Positions 1-14,760 of a stretch of DNA of 64,000 nt are shown here, in pieces; the first letter of the stretch is position 1, and each line of letters starts with the position of its first letter. Source of the stretch: Candidatus Blochmannia vicinus (lineage in GTDB: Bacteria > Pseudomonadota > Gammaproteobacteria > Enterobacterales > Enterobacteriaceae); contig NZ_CP097763.1 in NCBI RefSeq assembly GCF_023586525.1, forward strand, positions 372,001 through 436,000. Direction: 5' to 3'. The notes beneath the pieces are model-generated. The model was not told the origin of the DNA, made no database searches, and saw only the letters and a list, made by a program, of their open reading frames with translations. The position numbers and the translations under genes were made by a program.

Positions 1-417
1 TCCGCATTTTATTGTAAAAATAAATAAATAGAAATAGAAGTCTAAAATCAACTTTCAGTTAAATATTATTATTGTCACTGCTATATTGTGCCAATATAGC
101 AGTGACAATAATAATATCATATTTTAATAGATATCAATATAATTAAAATTTATGATTATGGAGGTTAAAACATATTAAATAATTATTTATTTTTGAATTA
201 AATTTATTGTATTTGTTTATATTTAATTAAATTACGTTTTTTATCTCAATGAGATATATTTTGGAAAATATATTATTAGCGTAATTATATACATAGGAAG
301 CATACATATATTAATTACAATTTATTAATCACAATAAACAACCTAAAACTTAGCTTTTGTAATAAATGGTTTAAAATATGAAATCATTATTCTTTTATTC
401 ATTTTATTTAAATGAAA
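1..417. other. Gene-free stretch at window start
   Basis: No convincing coding region is seen on either strand. The stretch is very AT-rich and holds one obvious structure, the long inverted repeat at 63-117. The rest lies downstream of the minus-strand metA gene and may be decayed spacer. Confidence 0.6.
63..117. terminator. Perfect 26-bp inverted repeat, possible bidirectional terminator
   Basis: Positions 63-88 and 92-117 are exact reverse complements separated by a 3-base loop. The centre of each arm contains GTCACTGCTATATTG, so this is not just an A/T run. It lies about 300 bases beyond the 3' end of metA and could end transcription of metA or of a gene to the left of the window. The stem is much longer than a typical intrinsic terminator. 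Confidence 0.55.
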
Positions 418-1320
418 TTAAGTATTTTGTGACATTTGATATACATAATGATTTAACCAATTGGAAAATAATAAATATGCATGGCTTCTCCAATTTATTT
501 TAGGAATTAAATTAGGGTTATTTTTAGGAAAATAATGATCTGGTAATGTTGGATTTAGCCCTAATTTTTTATCTCTATAATATTCTTTAGATAGAGTAAG
601 CGCATCATATTCTGGATGCCCCGTAACAAATATTAAACGTTTGTCTTGACTAATAAGTAAATATACGCCGGCTTCATCAGATTCTGCTAAGATTTCTAAA
701 TCTGTGTTTTGATAAATCAAATTTTTTGGAAAATCTGAATAACGAGAATGAGGCGCTGCAAATATTTCGTCGAATCCTTTTGTTAAAAGTACATGAGAAT
801 TTATAGTGTTATGTTGATAGATTCCTACTAATTTTTTTTTTCGGATAAATTTAGGAAGATTATATAATATTTTTAAAGCTGCCTGTGTAGCCCAACAAAC
901 AAATAATATTGAGGTAATATGCTCTTTTGCCCATAAAAATAATTTCTTGATTTGTGGCCAAAAGGTTATATCTGTAAAATCAATTAGTCCTAGGGGAGCC
1001 CCAGTTACAATTAAACCATCAAAATTTTGATGTTGAATATCTGTAAAACTGCAATAAAAACTATTTAAATGTTCAACAGGTGTATTTTTAGGAATGCGGT
1101 CGTCTATGCGTAGTAGTTGGATATCAATTTGTAAAGGAGAATTTGATAATAATCGTAAGAATTGGTTTTCTGTTTCAATTTTTTTTGGCATTAAATTAAG
1201 AATTAATATTTTTAAGGAATGGAGTTCTTGAAAAATATCTTGTGATTTTTGCATAACAAAAATATCTTCTTTTTGCAAAAATTTTACCGCAGGCAATTTA
1301 TCTAATACCCGAACTGGCAT
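418..1320 (-). CDS. metA: Homoserine O-succinyltransferase MetA
   Basis: MetA transfers a succinyl group from succinyl-CoA to homoserine, the first committed step of methionine synthesis, in the cytoplasm. The product matches E. coli MetA almost throughout, with [20 protein letters not shown] near the N-terminus, the catalytic cysteine in FVCWATQAA, and the catalytic His and Glu in [10 protein letters not shown]. The start at 1320 ([12 protein letters not shown]) aligns with the E. coli start; an in-frame ATG 30 bases upstream (1350) would add ten residues with no counterpart. Length about 300 residues against 309 in E. coli. It stands alone. Keeping methionine synthesis in so reduced a genome suggests nutritional supply to a host. 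Confidence 0.97.
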   Translation of the reverse strand: MPVRVLDKLPAVKFLQKEDIFVMQKSQDIFQELHSLKILILNLMPKKIETENQFLRLLSNSPLQIDIQLLRIDDRIPKNTPVEHLNSFYCSFTDIQHQNFDGLIVTGAPLGLIDFTDITFWPQIKKLFLWAKEHITSILFVCWATQAALKILYNLPKFIRKKKLVGIYQHNTINSHVLLTKGFDEIFAAPHSRYSDFPKNLIYQNTDLEILAESDEAGVYLLISQDKRLIFVTGHPEYDALTLSKEYYRDKKLGLNPTLPDHYFPKNNPNLIPKINWRSHAYLLFSNWLNHYVYQMSQNT

Positions 1321-1698
1321 AGTGTTACGATCTTTGATATATATGTACAAAATTTATTTAATTTTATATGATTTATTATTTCGTCTATATACACATACTA
1401 CAATTTCCATCCTTTGTCGTAAAAATAAAATAAGTTTTAATGAAAATTAAAAATTTTTAACGCATCTGTATAGAATACAGACATTAAATTATAGCTAAAA
1501 CGGTTGATTTTGTGTCAGTAGACACGACTACGCGTATGTATAGTTAAATTAAAAAGTGGAATTAGTACTAATAAATGCGATTATATAGAAAATCCAGTAC
1601 TACTGTAGTCTATCAAGATCTATTTGTATAGTAAATGAATATTTCTGTATTTTTTAATGAGATGAAAGGCCCCTAATAAAGTAACGTATCAATAATGA
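1321..1698. other. Gene-free stretch between metA and tRNA-Ile
   Basis: No credible reading frame is seen. The stretch would carry the metA promoter on the minus strand. A slightly richer patch at about 1500-1560 resembles nothing I recognise. No tRNA-Ala or rRNA sequence, the usual companions of tRNA-Ile(GAU), was found. Confidence 0.5.
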
Positions 1699-1772
1699 TA
1701 GGCCTGAGTGGAATTGAACCACCGTCCTCACCCTTATCAGGGGTGCGCTCTAACCGCCTGAGCTACAAGCCT
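1699..1772 (-). tRNA. tRNA-Ile (anticodon GAU)
   Basis: The minus strand folds into a canonical 74-nt cloverleaf: acceptor AGGCTTG pairs with CAGGCCT, the D arm is GTAGCTCAGGCGGTTAGAG, the anticodon loop carries GAT, and the T loop is TTCAATT. It is close to E. coli ileT. The CCA end is not encoded and must be added after transcription. In enterobacteria this tRNA sits in the 16S-23S spacer; here it stands alone with no rRNA next to it. Confidence 0.96.
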
Positions 1773-2445
1773 ATTGTAATATATAATAGAAACTATATCA
1801 TTTTTATAACTTCAACCATCAATAATATGATGGCGTATATTAATTATTTTGTTATTGAAATTGTTTGTTATTATTAACATAATGTGTGGTGACTCATAGA
1901 GTAGAGATTTGTATAATGTGAACTATTTTTGTCACAATAGCATAATTAAGAATGTTTATTCAAGTATTTCTATGTATTTACACAGTAATCAAAAAATTAT
2001 CAAATAATAGTAATTTATCAACTTTTTATTTTTACAATATATACGATACCAATTATCAATATTGCAATTTTTAATCATTCCGTAACAGTATATACTATGA
2101 TTAAAATAATTATTGTGTAATTGCCAAGTAATAATATCGCTTTAGTTTCTATATAAATAAATATTTAATTATTTTTTGTAGTTGAATTTTTTAATCCTTT
2201 TAAATACAATTATTACAACGGTATTGTTGAGTAAATAATATTGCATATTAGTATTGTGATAATGTATTTTTGAAATATAGGGTTATTTTCATTACAGTGT
2301 ATATAATTTATGGTACATATTTGGATGAAATTTATTGTTGTTCTGTCTTTGCATAAGTATTTAGATGCTAATATTATTGAAAAATTTTTGTTGATACGAA
2401 ATCGTTCTAATACAACAAGTATTATTTGTGTAATGAGGTCAATGT
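1773..2445. other. Gene-free region upstream of mnmG; possible remnant origin region
   Basis: About 670 bases of AT-rich sequence without a plausible gene. In E. coli and relatives oriC lies directly upstream of mnmG (gidA), so this is the positional equivalent. I see no array of DnaA boxes (TTATCCACA or one mismatch); the nearest are isolated ATTATCAA and TTATCAAC strings near 1996-2022. Assignment as an origin is positional inference only. Confidence 0.35.
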
Positions 2446-4344
2446 ATGTTTTATTCGACTCACTTTGATGTTATTGTTGTTGGGGGAGGTCATGCCGGAA
2501 CAGAAGCGGCGTTAGCTTCTGCTAGAATGAAATGCAATACTTTATTAATTACGCATAATATTGATACACTTGGGCAGATGTCTTGTAATCCAGCTATTGG
2601 TGGTATAGGAAAAGGCCATTTAGTAAAAGAAATTGACTCAATGGGTGGAGCGATGGCATGTGCTATAGATAACGCAGGCATTCAATTTAGAATACTTAAC
2701 AGAAGCAAAGGGGCTGCTGTTAGAGGAACGCGTGCACAAGCAGACAAAATATTATATCGTCAAATAATACGTAATACTCTTGAGTATCAAGAGTCTTTAC
2801 TAATTATTCAGGCTTCAGTAGAGGATTTAATAATTAACAAAAATAAAATTGTTGGAGTTTTTATTCCAAAAATAGGAATGAAAATTAGTGCTACATCTGT
2901 TGTATTGACAACAGGGACGTTTCTGAATGGTAAGATTCATATTGGAATGAATAACTTCAGAGGTGGTCGCGCTGGAGACGTAGAATCATCCTCAGTGTTA
3001 TCTAAACGATTAAAAGAATTTTCTTTAAGAGTTGGTCGTTTGAAAACAGGCACCTCTCCTCGTGTGCATAGTAAAGGGATAAACTTTGATGCTTTAGAAG
3101 CACAATATAGTGATAGTCCTGTTCCTATATTTTCATTTATAGGATCTGAAAAACAACACCCTAAACAAGTGCCTTGTTATATTACATATACCAACGATAA
3201 AACACATGAAATAATTAGATCAAATTTAAATCAAAGCCCTATACATGCAGGATTAATAGAAGGGATTTCACCTCGTTATTGTCCATCTATAGAAGATAAG
3301 ATAACGCGTTTTTCAGATCGTAATGCTCATCAAATTTTTTTGGAACCTGAGGGGTTAACAACGCCTGAAATATACCTTAATGGCATTTCCACGAGTTTGC
3401 CATTTTATGTGCAAATACAAATGATTAAATCGATTCAAGGATTAGAAAATGCTCATATAATCAGACCGGGGTATGCAATTGAATACGATTTTTTTGATCC
3501 TCGTGATTTAAAATTAACATTAGAAAGTAAATTTATTTCTGGTTTGTTTTTTTCTGGACAGATTAATGGTACTACAGGTTATGAAGAAGCAGCTGCCCAA
3601 GGGTTATTAGCAGGAATAAATGCAGCTAGATTTTCTCAAAATAAAGAAGGATGGTATCCTAGAAGAGATCAAGCATACTTAGGAGTTCTTGTAGATGATT
3701 TGTGTACATATGGAACAAAAGAACCTTATCGTATGTTTACGTCACGCGCTGAATATCGTTTGTCTTTACGAGAAGATAACGCTGATTTAAGATTAACTGC
3801 AATTGCGCGACAATTAGGCCTAGTAGATGAGTTACGTTGGAAAAATTTTTGTTTAAAAAAAGAAAGTATTGAAAAAGAACGTCAGAGATTACGTAATGTT
3901 TATATTTTTCCATATAGTACAGATGCTAAACAGTTAAATAATTTTCTTAAGACGCCTTTAACATATGAAGTTAATGGTGAAGAGTTATTAAGAAGGCCAG
4001 AAGTTAATTATGTAACTTTATCTAAGTTAAGAGTGTTTAGTTCGTTTGTGTCGGATCGTCAGGTATTTGAACAAATTGAAATTCAAATAAAGTATGAGGG
4101 CTATATTCGTCATCAACAAAAGGAAATAGAAAGGCGTATTTGTAATGAGCATATATTACTACCAACTGACATAGATTTTAATGTTGTTTCTGGATTATCT
4201 AAAGAAGTAATCGATAAACTTAATGATTATAAGCCTTATTCGGTTGGACAGGCTTCTAGAATTTCTGGTGTAACTCCTGCGGCTATTTCTAATTTGTTAG
4301 TTTGGTTGAAGAAAAAGGGTTTGTTGGGTCATGGCACATGTTAA
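2446..4344 (+). CDS. mnmG: tRNA uridine-5-carboxymethylaminomethyl modification enzyme MnmG
   Basis: MnmG (GidA), an FAD protein, works with MnmE to place the (carboxymethyl)aminomethyl group on U34 of tRNAs reading two-codon boxes. The N-terminus has the FAD-binding [16 protein letters not shown] (residues about 13-28). The family signatures [11 protein letters not shown] (about residue 280) and [16 protein letters not shown] (about 373) are intact. Length 632 against 629 in E. coli. TGAGG lies about ten bases before the ATG. The E. coli downstream genes rsmG and atpI are absent. Its partner MnmE is encoded at 13270-14685. Confidence 0.98.
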   Translation: MFYSTHFDVIVVGGGHAGTEAALASARMKCNTLLITHNIDTLGQMSCNPAIGGIGKGHLVKEIDSMGGAMACAIDNAGIQFRILNRSKGAAVRGTRAQADKILYRQIIRNTLEYQESLLIIQASVEDLIINKNKIVGVFIPKIGMKISATSVVLTTGTFLNGKIHIGMNNFRGGRAGDVESSSVLSKRLKEFSLRVGRLKTGTSPRVHSKGINFDALEAQYSDSPVPIFSFIGSEKQHPKQVPCYITYTNDKTHEIIRSNLNQSPIHAGLIEGISPRYCPSIEDKITRFSDRNAHQIFLEPEGLTTPEIYLNGISTSLPFYVQIQMIKSIQGLENAHIIRPGYAIEYDFFDPRDLKLTLESKFISGLFFSGQINGTTGYEEAAAQGLLAGINAARFSQNKEGWYPRRDQAYLGVLVDDLCTYGTKEPYRMFTSRAEYRLSLREDNADLRLTAIARQLGLVDELRWKNFCLKKESIEKERQRLRNVYIFPYSTDAKQLNNFLKTPLTYEVNGEELLRRPEVNYVTLSKLRVFSSFVSDRQVFEQIEIQIKYEGYIRHQQKEIERRICNEHILLPTDIDFNVVSGLSKEVIDKLNDYKPYSVGQASRISGVTPAAISNLLVWLKKKGLLGHGTC

Positions 4345-5782
<1,438 letters not shown>

Positions 5783-5813
5783 AATAGATACTATATAACA
5801 CACAAGATTGTAG

Positions 5814-6065
<252 letters not shown>

Positions 6066-6124
6066 CAATTAAAATTTATGGATATATTATTTTCTATTAA
6101 TTATTAGATGTTGGGATTGATACT

Positions 6125-6607
6125 GTGAATATTAATGCAACAATATTGGGTCAGTCTATTTCGTTTGTTTTATTTGTTTGGTTTTGCATGAAATACGTAT
6201 GGTATCCATTTATGTCTGCTATTGAAAAACGTCAAAAAGAAATTTCCGATAATTTAACTTCTGCTAACCATACCAAAATTGAATCTGAACGCGCTCATGC
6301 TAAAGCCTTGCTTTGCTTAACACAGGCTAGGATTAAAGCTCAAGACATTATACAACAAGCAAATAAATGCAAAATACAAATAATTGATGAAGCTAAACAT
6401 GAGGCAGAAAAAGAGCAAAATAGAATTTTATCTCAAGCACGCAAACAGATCCTTTATGAGAAAAAATGTGTTACTGATGAATTGAGAAAACAAATAAGTA
6501 AGATTGCAATTGAGGGAGCAGAGAAGATTATAGAACATTCTATAAATGAATTAGTTGATAGAAATATTATAAATAAGATCATTAATACATTATCGTATGA
6601 GGATTAA
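6125..6607 (+). CDS. atpF: ATP synthase Fo subunit b
   Basis: The peripheral stalk subunit: one N-terminal membrane helix (about residues 5-25) followed by a long charged coiled coil. It begins with a GTG codon giving MNINATILGQSISF, matching the E. coli start MNLNATILGQ. The tail GAEKIIEHSI matches E. coli. Length 160 against 156. The stop codon directly abuts the atpH ATG, so translation is probably coupled. Confidence 0.97.
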   Translation: MNINATILGQSISFVLFVWFCMKYVWYPFMSAIEKRQKEISDNLTSANHTKIESERAHAKALLCLTQARIKAQDIIQQANKCKIQIIDEAKHEAEKEQNRILSQARKQILYEKKCVTDELRKQISKIAIEGAEKIIEHSINELVDRNIINKIINTLSYED

Positions 6608-7153
6608 ATGCCTAATGAGGTTGTCATTTCCCATATATATGCAGTGGCTATATTTAATGTAGCTATAGCATATAAAAATGTAAGAAAATGGGAATCAATG
6701 CTTGATTTGTTTTCTAAGATAAGTCAGCATAGTTTAGTGCGATCTTTATTTTTTAGATATTTAGAATCAAAAAAATTATCAAATATATTTATTGCTATTT
6801 GTGAAGATTATCGAAAAAAGCAAATTGATATTTTTGGTAAAAATATGATTTATATTATGGCGGAAAATAATCGATTATCGCTGTTACCAATTGTTTTTAA
6901 AGAGTTTGTCAATCTGTGTGCTATACATGCAGGCATGGTAGAAATAGAAATTATCTCTGGTTCTCCTTTAAGCTGTAGACAGTTAAATAAAATTTCTGAT
7001 GCAATGGCTAAGCGTTTATCTAAAAAAGTAAATTTAGTGCATAAAATAGATAAAGCTATGCTAGCTGGGGTAATGATTCGTGTCGGAGATACTATTATTG
7101 ACGGAAGCATACGTGGGCGTATTTTACGTTTAAATCATATACTACAATCTTAA
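6608..7153 (+). CDS. atpH: ATP synthase F1 subunit delta
   Basis: Delta joins the peripheral stalk (subunit b dimer) to the top of the alpha3beta3 head. The C-terminus [20 protein letters not shown] matches the family signature. Length 181 against 177. The N-terminal half is divergent, as is usual for this subunit in reduced genomes. It starts on the base after the atpF stop and ends 37 bases before atpA. Confidence 0.96.
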   Translation: MPNEVVISHIYAVAIFNVAIAYKNVRKWESMLDLFSKISQHSLVRSLFFRYLESKKLSNIFIAICEDYRKKQIDIFGKNMIYIMAENNRLSLLPIVFKEFVNLCAIHAGMVEIEIISGSPLSCRQLNKISDAMAKRLSKKVNLVHKIDKAMLAGVMIRVGDTIIDGSIRGRILRLNHILQS

Positions 7154-7190
7154 TATTTTTAGTTTTATCCCTTTAGGTGTAAATAAGATC

Positions 7191-8732
7191 ATGCAATTAA
7201 ATTCAAATGAAATTAGTGAATTAATTAGGCGGCGTATTGCTCAATTTGATATAACGTATGAGACTCGTAATGAAGGTACTATTACTGCAGTAGGAGATGG
7301 GGTAATTCATATACACGGTTTAACAAATATAATGCAAGGTGAAATGATTGCTCTTCCGTCAAATCAGTTCGCTGTAGCATTAAATTTAGAACGTGATTCT
7401 GTCGGCGCGGTAGTTATGGGTTCATATCTAAATTTATCCGAAGGAATGGTGGCCAAATGCACAGGAAATATATTGCAAGTGCCTGTTGGAACGGAATTAT
7501 TGGGAAGAGTAGTAAATACATTAGGTATGCCTGTTGATAATAAAGGAGCAATTCAATGCTCTTGTTATCTTCCGGTAGAAGCTAGTGCACCTAGTGTAAT
7601 AAATCGAAAATCGATAGATGAACCAATTCAAACTGGGTATAAATCTGTTGATTCCATGGTTCCTATCGGACGTGGTCAACGTGAATTAATTATAGGAGAT
7701 CGACAAACTGGGAAATCTGCATTAGCAATTGATACTATTATTAATCAACGTTATAGCGGGGTTAAATGTATTTATGTTGCTATTGGTCAAAAAGCCACAA
7801 CTGTGGCTAGTGTTGTAAAAAAATTAGAGCAGCATCATGCATTAGCTAATACTATTGTGGTTCTTGCATCTGCGTCTGAGTCTGCTGTATTACAATATTT
7901 AGCTCCTTATGCTGGATGTGCTATGGGAGAATATTTTAGAGATCGCGGGGAAGATGCCTTAATTATATATGATGATCTTTCTAAGCAAGCAATAGCTTAT
8001 CGTCAAATTTCTTTATTGTTACGACGTCCTCCTGGACGAGAGGCGTATCCAGGAGATATATTTTATTTACACTCTCGTTTATTAGAACGAGCTGCTAGAG
8101 TCAATTCTGATTACGTTGAGAGACGTACTCATGGGAAAGTGACAGGGAAAACTGGTTCGTTGACTGCAATACCTATTGTCGAAACTCAAGCTGGAGATGT
8201 TTCTTCGTTTATTCCAACTAATGTGATTTCTATTACTGATGGTCAAATTTTCTTAGAATCTAATTTATTTAATTCAGGGATTCGTCCCGCAGTAAATCCA
8301 GGAATTTCAGTATCTCGAGTGGGAGGATCTGCTCAAACCGATATCATGAAGGTGTTATCCGGTGGAATTCGTACCGCTTTAGCTCAATATCGCGAATTAG
8401 CTGCTTTTTCTCAGTTTGCTTCAGAATTAGATGAAGTTACACAAAAACAATTAAAACATGGTCAAAAAGTTACTGAATTGTTAAAACAAAAACAATATGC
8501 ACCTATGCCCCTGTCACATCAATCTATTGTTTTGTTTGCGGTGATACATGGTTATTTAGAAGATGTTGAAGTATCAAAAATAAGTGATTTTGAATCTGCA
8601 CTAATATTATATATGACTTATAAGGAAAAGGAACTTATGAAAATAATTGACCATGACGGTTTATATGATATGAATATTGAAAATAAATTTAAGAATATTC
8701 TTAAAATTTTTAAATTAAATCGATCTTGGTAA
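7191..8732 (+). CDS. atpA: ATP synthase F1 subunit alpha
   Basis: The non-catalytic nucleotide-binding subunit of the F1 hexamer. The P-loop [13 protein letters not shown] lies at about residues 169-181, and the arginine finger is in [11 protein letters not shown] (about residue 373). The full 513-residue length equals E. coli Atp[17 protein letters not shown] is the expected N-terminus. It sits between atpH and atpG in the standard order. Confidence 0.98.
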   Translation: MQLNSNEISELIRRRIAQFDITYETRNEGTITAVGDGVIHIHGLTNIMQGEMIALPSNQFAVALNLERDSVGAVVMGSYLNLSEGMVAKCTGNILQVPVGTELLGRVVNTLGMPVDNKGAIQCSCYLPVEASAPSVINRKSIDEPIQTGYKSVDSMVPIGRGQRELIIGDRQTGKSALAIDTIINQRYSGVKCIYVAIGQKATTVASVVKKLEQHHALANTIVVLASASESAVLQYLAPYAGCAMGEYFRDRGEDALIIYDDLSKQAIAYRQISLLLRRPPGREAYPGDIFYLHSRLLERAARVNSDYVERRTHGKVTGKTGSLTAIPIVETQAGDVSSFIPTNVISITDGQIFLESNLFNSGIRPAVNPGISVSRVGGSAQTDIMKVLSGGIRTALAQYRELAAFSQFASELDEVTQKQLKHGQKVTELLKQKQYAPMPLSHQSIVLFAVIHGYLEDVEVSKISDFESALILYMTYKEKELMKIIDHDGLYDMNIENKFKNILKIFKLNRSW

Positions 8733-8766
8733 ATTCAAACGCATTATCGTTATGGAATGAGAAAAC

Positions 8767-11054
<2,288 letters not shown>

Positions 11055-11086
11055 AATTTTTGTTGATAAATGTATAAGGTATGTAT

Positions 11087-11521
11087 ATGTCTGTGAGTAG
11101 TTATCATTTGACTGTTGTTTCTGTTGAAAGTCAGATATTTTCTGGTGTAGTCCATAAAATTCAAGTAGCAGGTATTGAAGGTGAAATGGGTATTTTTTCA
11201 GGTCATGCTCCGTTGCTTACGTCGATTAAACCGGGGGTGTTACATATAGTAAAATTATGTGGGGATGAAGAATATGTATATGTATCTGGGGGTATTCTTG
11301 AAGTTCAAAAAAATATAGTAACAATATTGGCAGATACGGCTATTCGTGCTGAAGAATTAGATGAAAAAAAAGCTGAAGAAGCGAAATATGAGGCTGAAAA
11401 ACATATTAAAAACTTACGTTATAATGGTGATGTAGATTACATTAAAATTTCTTCAGAAATATCTAAAGCTATTGCAAAACTTAGATTGATTGAATTAACT
11501 AAAAAAAATAAGCATATGTAA
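11087..11521 (+). CDS. atpC: ATP synthase F1 subunit epsilon
   Basis: Epsilon binds gamma and the c ring and can inhibit ATP hydrolysis. [17 protein letters not shown] and [20 protein letters not shown] match the N-terminal beta-sandwich; the C-terminal helices follow. AAGG at 11076-11079 favours the ATG at 11087 over the one at 11081. Length 144 against 139. Last gene of the ATP synthase operon, followed by glmU as in E. coli. Confidence 0.97.
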   Translation: MSVSSYHLTVVSVESQIFSGVVHKIQVAGIEGEMGIFSGHAPLLTSIKPGVLHIVKLCGDEEYVYVSGGILEVQKNIVTILADTAIRAEELDEKKAEEAKYEAEKHIKNLRYNGDVDYIKISSEISKAIAKLRLIELTKKNKHM

Positions 11522-11638
11522 TACATGATTGCAATACAATATTATGTAAAAAGTTTTATGTGCATAAGTGTAATTATATATCGTGATTGCGTAAAGAAAT
11601 TTATTTCATAAATAAAAAATAAAAGAGATATATAAATT

Positions 11639-13027
11639 ATGTCGCATGTTAGTTTTAGCGCAATTATTCTTGCTGCTGGTAAAGGTAATAGAATGCTATC
11701 TGATGTACCAAAGCCGCTACATCAAATTGGCGGAAAGTGTATATTACAACATTTAATTGATTCTGTAGCACAAACGGGAGTGCAGCGCATATATATAGTA
11801 TATGGCTATAAAGGTGAAGCAATAATGGAAAAAATTAATACAGATCGATATAAAGTTCCTGTACATTGGATATTTCAACATGAGCTTGTTGGAACTGGAA
11901 ATGCTGCGCAGAGAGCATTATCTATCATCAGTGATAGCGAAGAAATTCTTTTTTTGTATGGCGATGTCCCTTTTGTGTCCTATAGGACATTACAACGACT
12001 ACATACTATTAAATCACAGTGTGATATAAGTATGTTAACAGCTATATTATCTAATCCAAATGGATATGGACGTATTATACGAAACCAAAAAGGTAATGTT
12101 ATTAATATAATAGAACATGATGATATGATTAATGATGATCATAAAAAAATAAAAGAAGTGAATACTGGTATCTTTATTGCTATTTCTGGTAATTTAAAGC
12201 GTTGGTTAGACTCATTAACAATTCATAGATCAAAGGATGAATTTTATTTAACAGATGTAATTCAGATAGCTCATCAATCAGGCTATAGTATAAATACTAT
12301 TCATCCTTACGATACATTTGAAATTATGGGAGTAAATAGTAAATCAGATTTAGTGTCTTTAGATAGACAATATCAACAGAGACAAGCGCAAAGGTTGTTA
12401 TCGTCAGGAGTAACAATATCCGATCCAAACAGATTTGATTTAAGAGGAACATTAGTATGTGGAAAAGATGTATATATTGATGTAAATGTAATTATTGAAG
12501 GAAATGTATCTTTAGGGAATAGAGTGAAAGTAGGGGCAAATTGTATATTGAAAGATACAGTGATTGAAGACGATGTAGTGATATATCCGTTTTCAATTGT
12601 TGAAAACGCAAAAATAAGTATTCAGAGTAATATCGGACCATTTGTTCGACTAAGACCAGGAACTGAATTAAAAGAAAACAGTCATGTAGGAAATTTTGTT
12701 GAGATAAAAAATACTCAATTGGGTAAACAATCAAAAGTGAGACATCTTAGTTATTTAGGTGATGCAGAAATTGGAGCACAAGTAAATATTGGAGCCGGAA
12801 CAATTATTTGTAATTATGATGGCATCAATAAACATCATACTGTTATTGGAGATGGTGTTTTTATTGGAGCTGATAGTCAATTGGTAGCTCCAGTAACTGT
12901 TGGAAAAAATGCAACTATCGGAGCTGGAACTACAGTAACTCAAGATGTACCAGCGGGTGAAACTATTATTAGTAGAATACGCCAGTTTTCTATTTTAAAT
13001 TGGAAACGATCAAAAAATAAAAAATAA
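11639..13027 (+). CDS. glmU: Bifunctional UDP-GlcNAc pyrophosphorylase / GlcN-1-P acetyltransferase GlmU
   Basis: GlmU acetylates glucosamine-1-phosphate and then uridylates it to UDP-GlcNAc, the precursor of peptidoglycan and lipid A. The uridyltransferase domain starts ILAAGKGNRM (about residue 11) and the C-terminal half is a left-handed beta-helix of hexapeptide repeats with NYDGINKHHT and GAGTTVTQDV. Length 462 against 456. Gly in the E. coli stretch SKAGHLTYLGDAE is Arg here (SKVRHLSYLGDAE) but the catalytic His is kept. The E. coli partner glmS does not follow. Confidence 0.97.
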   Translation: MSHVSFSAIILAAGKGNRMLSDVPKPLHQIGGKCILQHLIDSVAQTGVQRIYIVYGYKGEAIMEKINTDRYKVPVHWIFQHELVGTGNAAQRALSIISDSEEILFLYGDVPFVSYRTLQRLHTIKSQCDISMLTAILSNPNGYGRIIRNQKGNVINIIEHDDMINDDHKKIKEVNTGIFIAISGNLKRWLDSLTIHRSKDEFYLTDVIQIAHQSGYSINTIHPYDTFEIMGVNSKSDLVSLDRQYQQRQAQRLLSSGVTISDPNRFDLRGTLVCGKDVYIDVNVIIEGNVSLGNRVKVGANCILKDTVIEDDVVIYPFSIVENAKISIQSNIGPFVRLRPGTELKENSHVGNFVEIKNTQLGKQSKVRHLSYLGDAEIGAQVNIGAGTIICNYDGINKHHTVIGDGVFIGADSQLVAPVTVGKNATIGAGTTVTQDVPAGETIISRIRQFSILNWKRSKNKK

Positions 13028-13269
13028 TCCTATTGCTTTATTTTGTTTAATTAAGGGTTATATACTATTATATGAAATATCTTATTATGGTTTTATATTT
13101 TGACATTAACCTTATTGTGTGTTCATACTTTAAAAGTATGTTAATTTAAAAATGCAACAATTACGTATTTATTGGTTTTCAAGTGATTATATCACTATTA
13201 CAAAATTAATAGTTTTAGGTTAATATTTATGAAATATTATTTAATTTTATTATAAAGTTTATCAAATGA

Positions 13270-14685
13270 TTATTTTCCAACGCAAAATGTGGAAAAAATT
13301 TTTTCTAATAAATCTTCAGAAGTAAAGTTGCCGAAAATTTTACTTAGTTCATTGTGCGCTAATCTAAGATCTTCAGCAAAAAGTTCATTGATAGTCATAA
13401 CAGATAATAATTGATTTTGAGCAGATAAAAGATATTTAGAAGTTTTTTTAAGAGCATTTAAGTGGCGCCTACGGGCAATAAAGTTTCCTTGATTTTCAGT
13501 CAAGCTATAAGGATAATTTTTTTGTTGTTTAGATTTTATATGAGTATTTAAATGTTTTCGTAATAAATCTGTTCCATGATCAAACAAAGCCGATAGTGTG
13601 ATACACGTATAATTATTTATTTTGCTAATTCCAATTTGTTCCTTAGTTAAATCAGATTTATTACGTATAATTGTAATGGGAATCTTTTTTTTATTTTTAA
13701 CAGATAATGTTTTTTCTACACATTCTAATGTAATATTATATTTTTTATTTGAATCATCATTAGAATCAATTACCCATAAGATATGATCTGCATTATTTAA
13801 TTCGTTCCATGTACGTTTTATTCCAATTCGTTCTATTTCATTAGAACTATTTTTTTGTAATCCAGCAGTATCGGTAACATGGTACGTTACTCCATCTAAT
13901 TGGATAGATTCATGTAACGTATCTCGTGTCGTTCCAGATATTGTGCTGACAATGGCTCTATTAATGCCAATTAATATATTAAATAAACTAGATTTTCCTG
14001 CATTTGGGTTACCAGCAATTACAATTTTTATTCCTTCGCGCAATAAAATACCGTAACAGGTTGATTCGTATACTTGTTGCATATCATTTATAATATTTTT
14101 TAATTTTTTTTCAATATTATTATATGGTAATATATTAGTTGCTTCTTCTGAAAAATCAATAGATGCTTCTATGTGCGTACGTAAATTAGTAAGATTCTTT
14201 GAAATTATATGTATTTTACGAGAAAAGGCCCCCTGCAGGGTATTCGATGCCGATTTTGCAGCTTGATATGAAGAGGCATCAATAATGTCAGCGATCGCTT
14301 CTGCTTGTATGAGATCTATTTTATTATTTAAGAATGCTCGTTTGGTAAATTCCCCTGGATGTGCTATTCGAATATCAGAAGATGTTTTTAAAATACGTTC
14401 TAATAATAGATCTAAAATCATTTGACCACCGTGTCCATGGATTTCTAGTATATTTTCTCCTGTAAAAGAATGTGGTTCGGGAAAAAATAAGGCTATCACT
14501 TTTTCTAATATGAATCCGTCTGTATCCAAAAATGGCAAATACTCCGCTTTTCTAGGTTCGAGTATTTTTCCTAATAATTTGGGAATAATTTCAGGAACTG
14601 AAATTCCAGATATTCGTATAACTCCAATACCTCCATGCCCTGGAGGCGTAGAAATAGCTACTATTGTATCAATTATATAATTCAT
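13270..14685 (-). CDS. mnmE: tRNA modification GTPase MnmE
   Basis: MnmE forms a complex with MnmG to modify U34 of tRNAs, using formyl-THF and GTP. An N-terminal tetrahydrofolate-binding domain begins DTIVAISTPPGHGGIGVIRISG. The G domain has P-loop GNPNAGKSS (about residue 225), DTAGL and NKSD. The C-terminus reads FCVGK where most relatives have FCIGK; the catalytic cysteine is kept. Length 471 against 454. It converges on glmU and precedes nothing on its strand; yidC lies upstream as in E. coli. Confidence 0.97.
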   Translation of the reverse strand: MNYIIDTIVAISTPPGHGGIGVIRISGISVPEIIPKLLGKILEPRKAEYLPFLDTDGFILEKVIALFFPEPHSFTGENILEIHGHGGQMILDLLLERILKTSSDIRIAHPGEFTKRAFLNNKIDLIQAEAIADIIDASSYQAAKSASNTLQGAFSRKIHIISKNLTNLRTHIEASIDFSEEATNILPYNNIEKKLKNIINDMQQVYESTCYGILLREGIKIVIAGNPNAGKSSLFNILIGINRAIVSTISGTTRDTLHESIQLDGVTYHVTDTAGLQKNSSNEIERIGIKRTWNELNNADHILWVIDSNDDSNKKYNITLECVEKTLSVKNKKKIPITIIRNKSDLTKEQIGISKINNYTCITLSALFDHGTDLLRKHLNTHIKSKQQKNYPYSLTENQGNFIARRRHLNALKKTSKYLLSAQNQLLSVMTINELFAEDLRLAHNELSKIFGNFTSEDLLEKIFSTFCVGK

Positions 14686-14760
14686 AAACTTTTCGTTATT
14701 TTGATAACATATATATTGAATAGAAAAATATATTTTTGTTAAAAATCATATTTTATTAAT

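Noticed and set aside
1695..1877. Short plus-strand frame of 60 codons
   Set aside because: It runs across the antisense of tRNA-Ile; its peptide start reflects the tRNA sequence.
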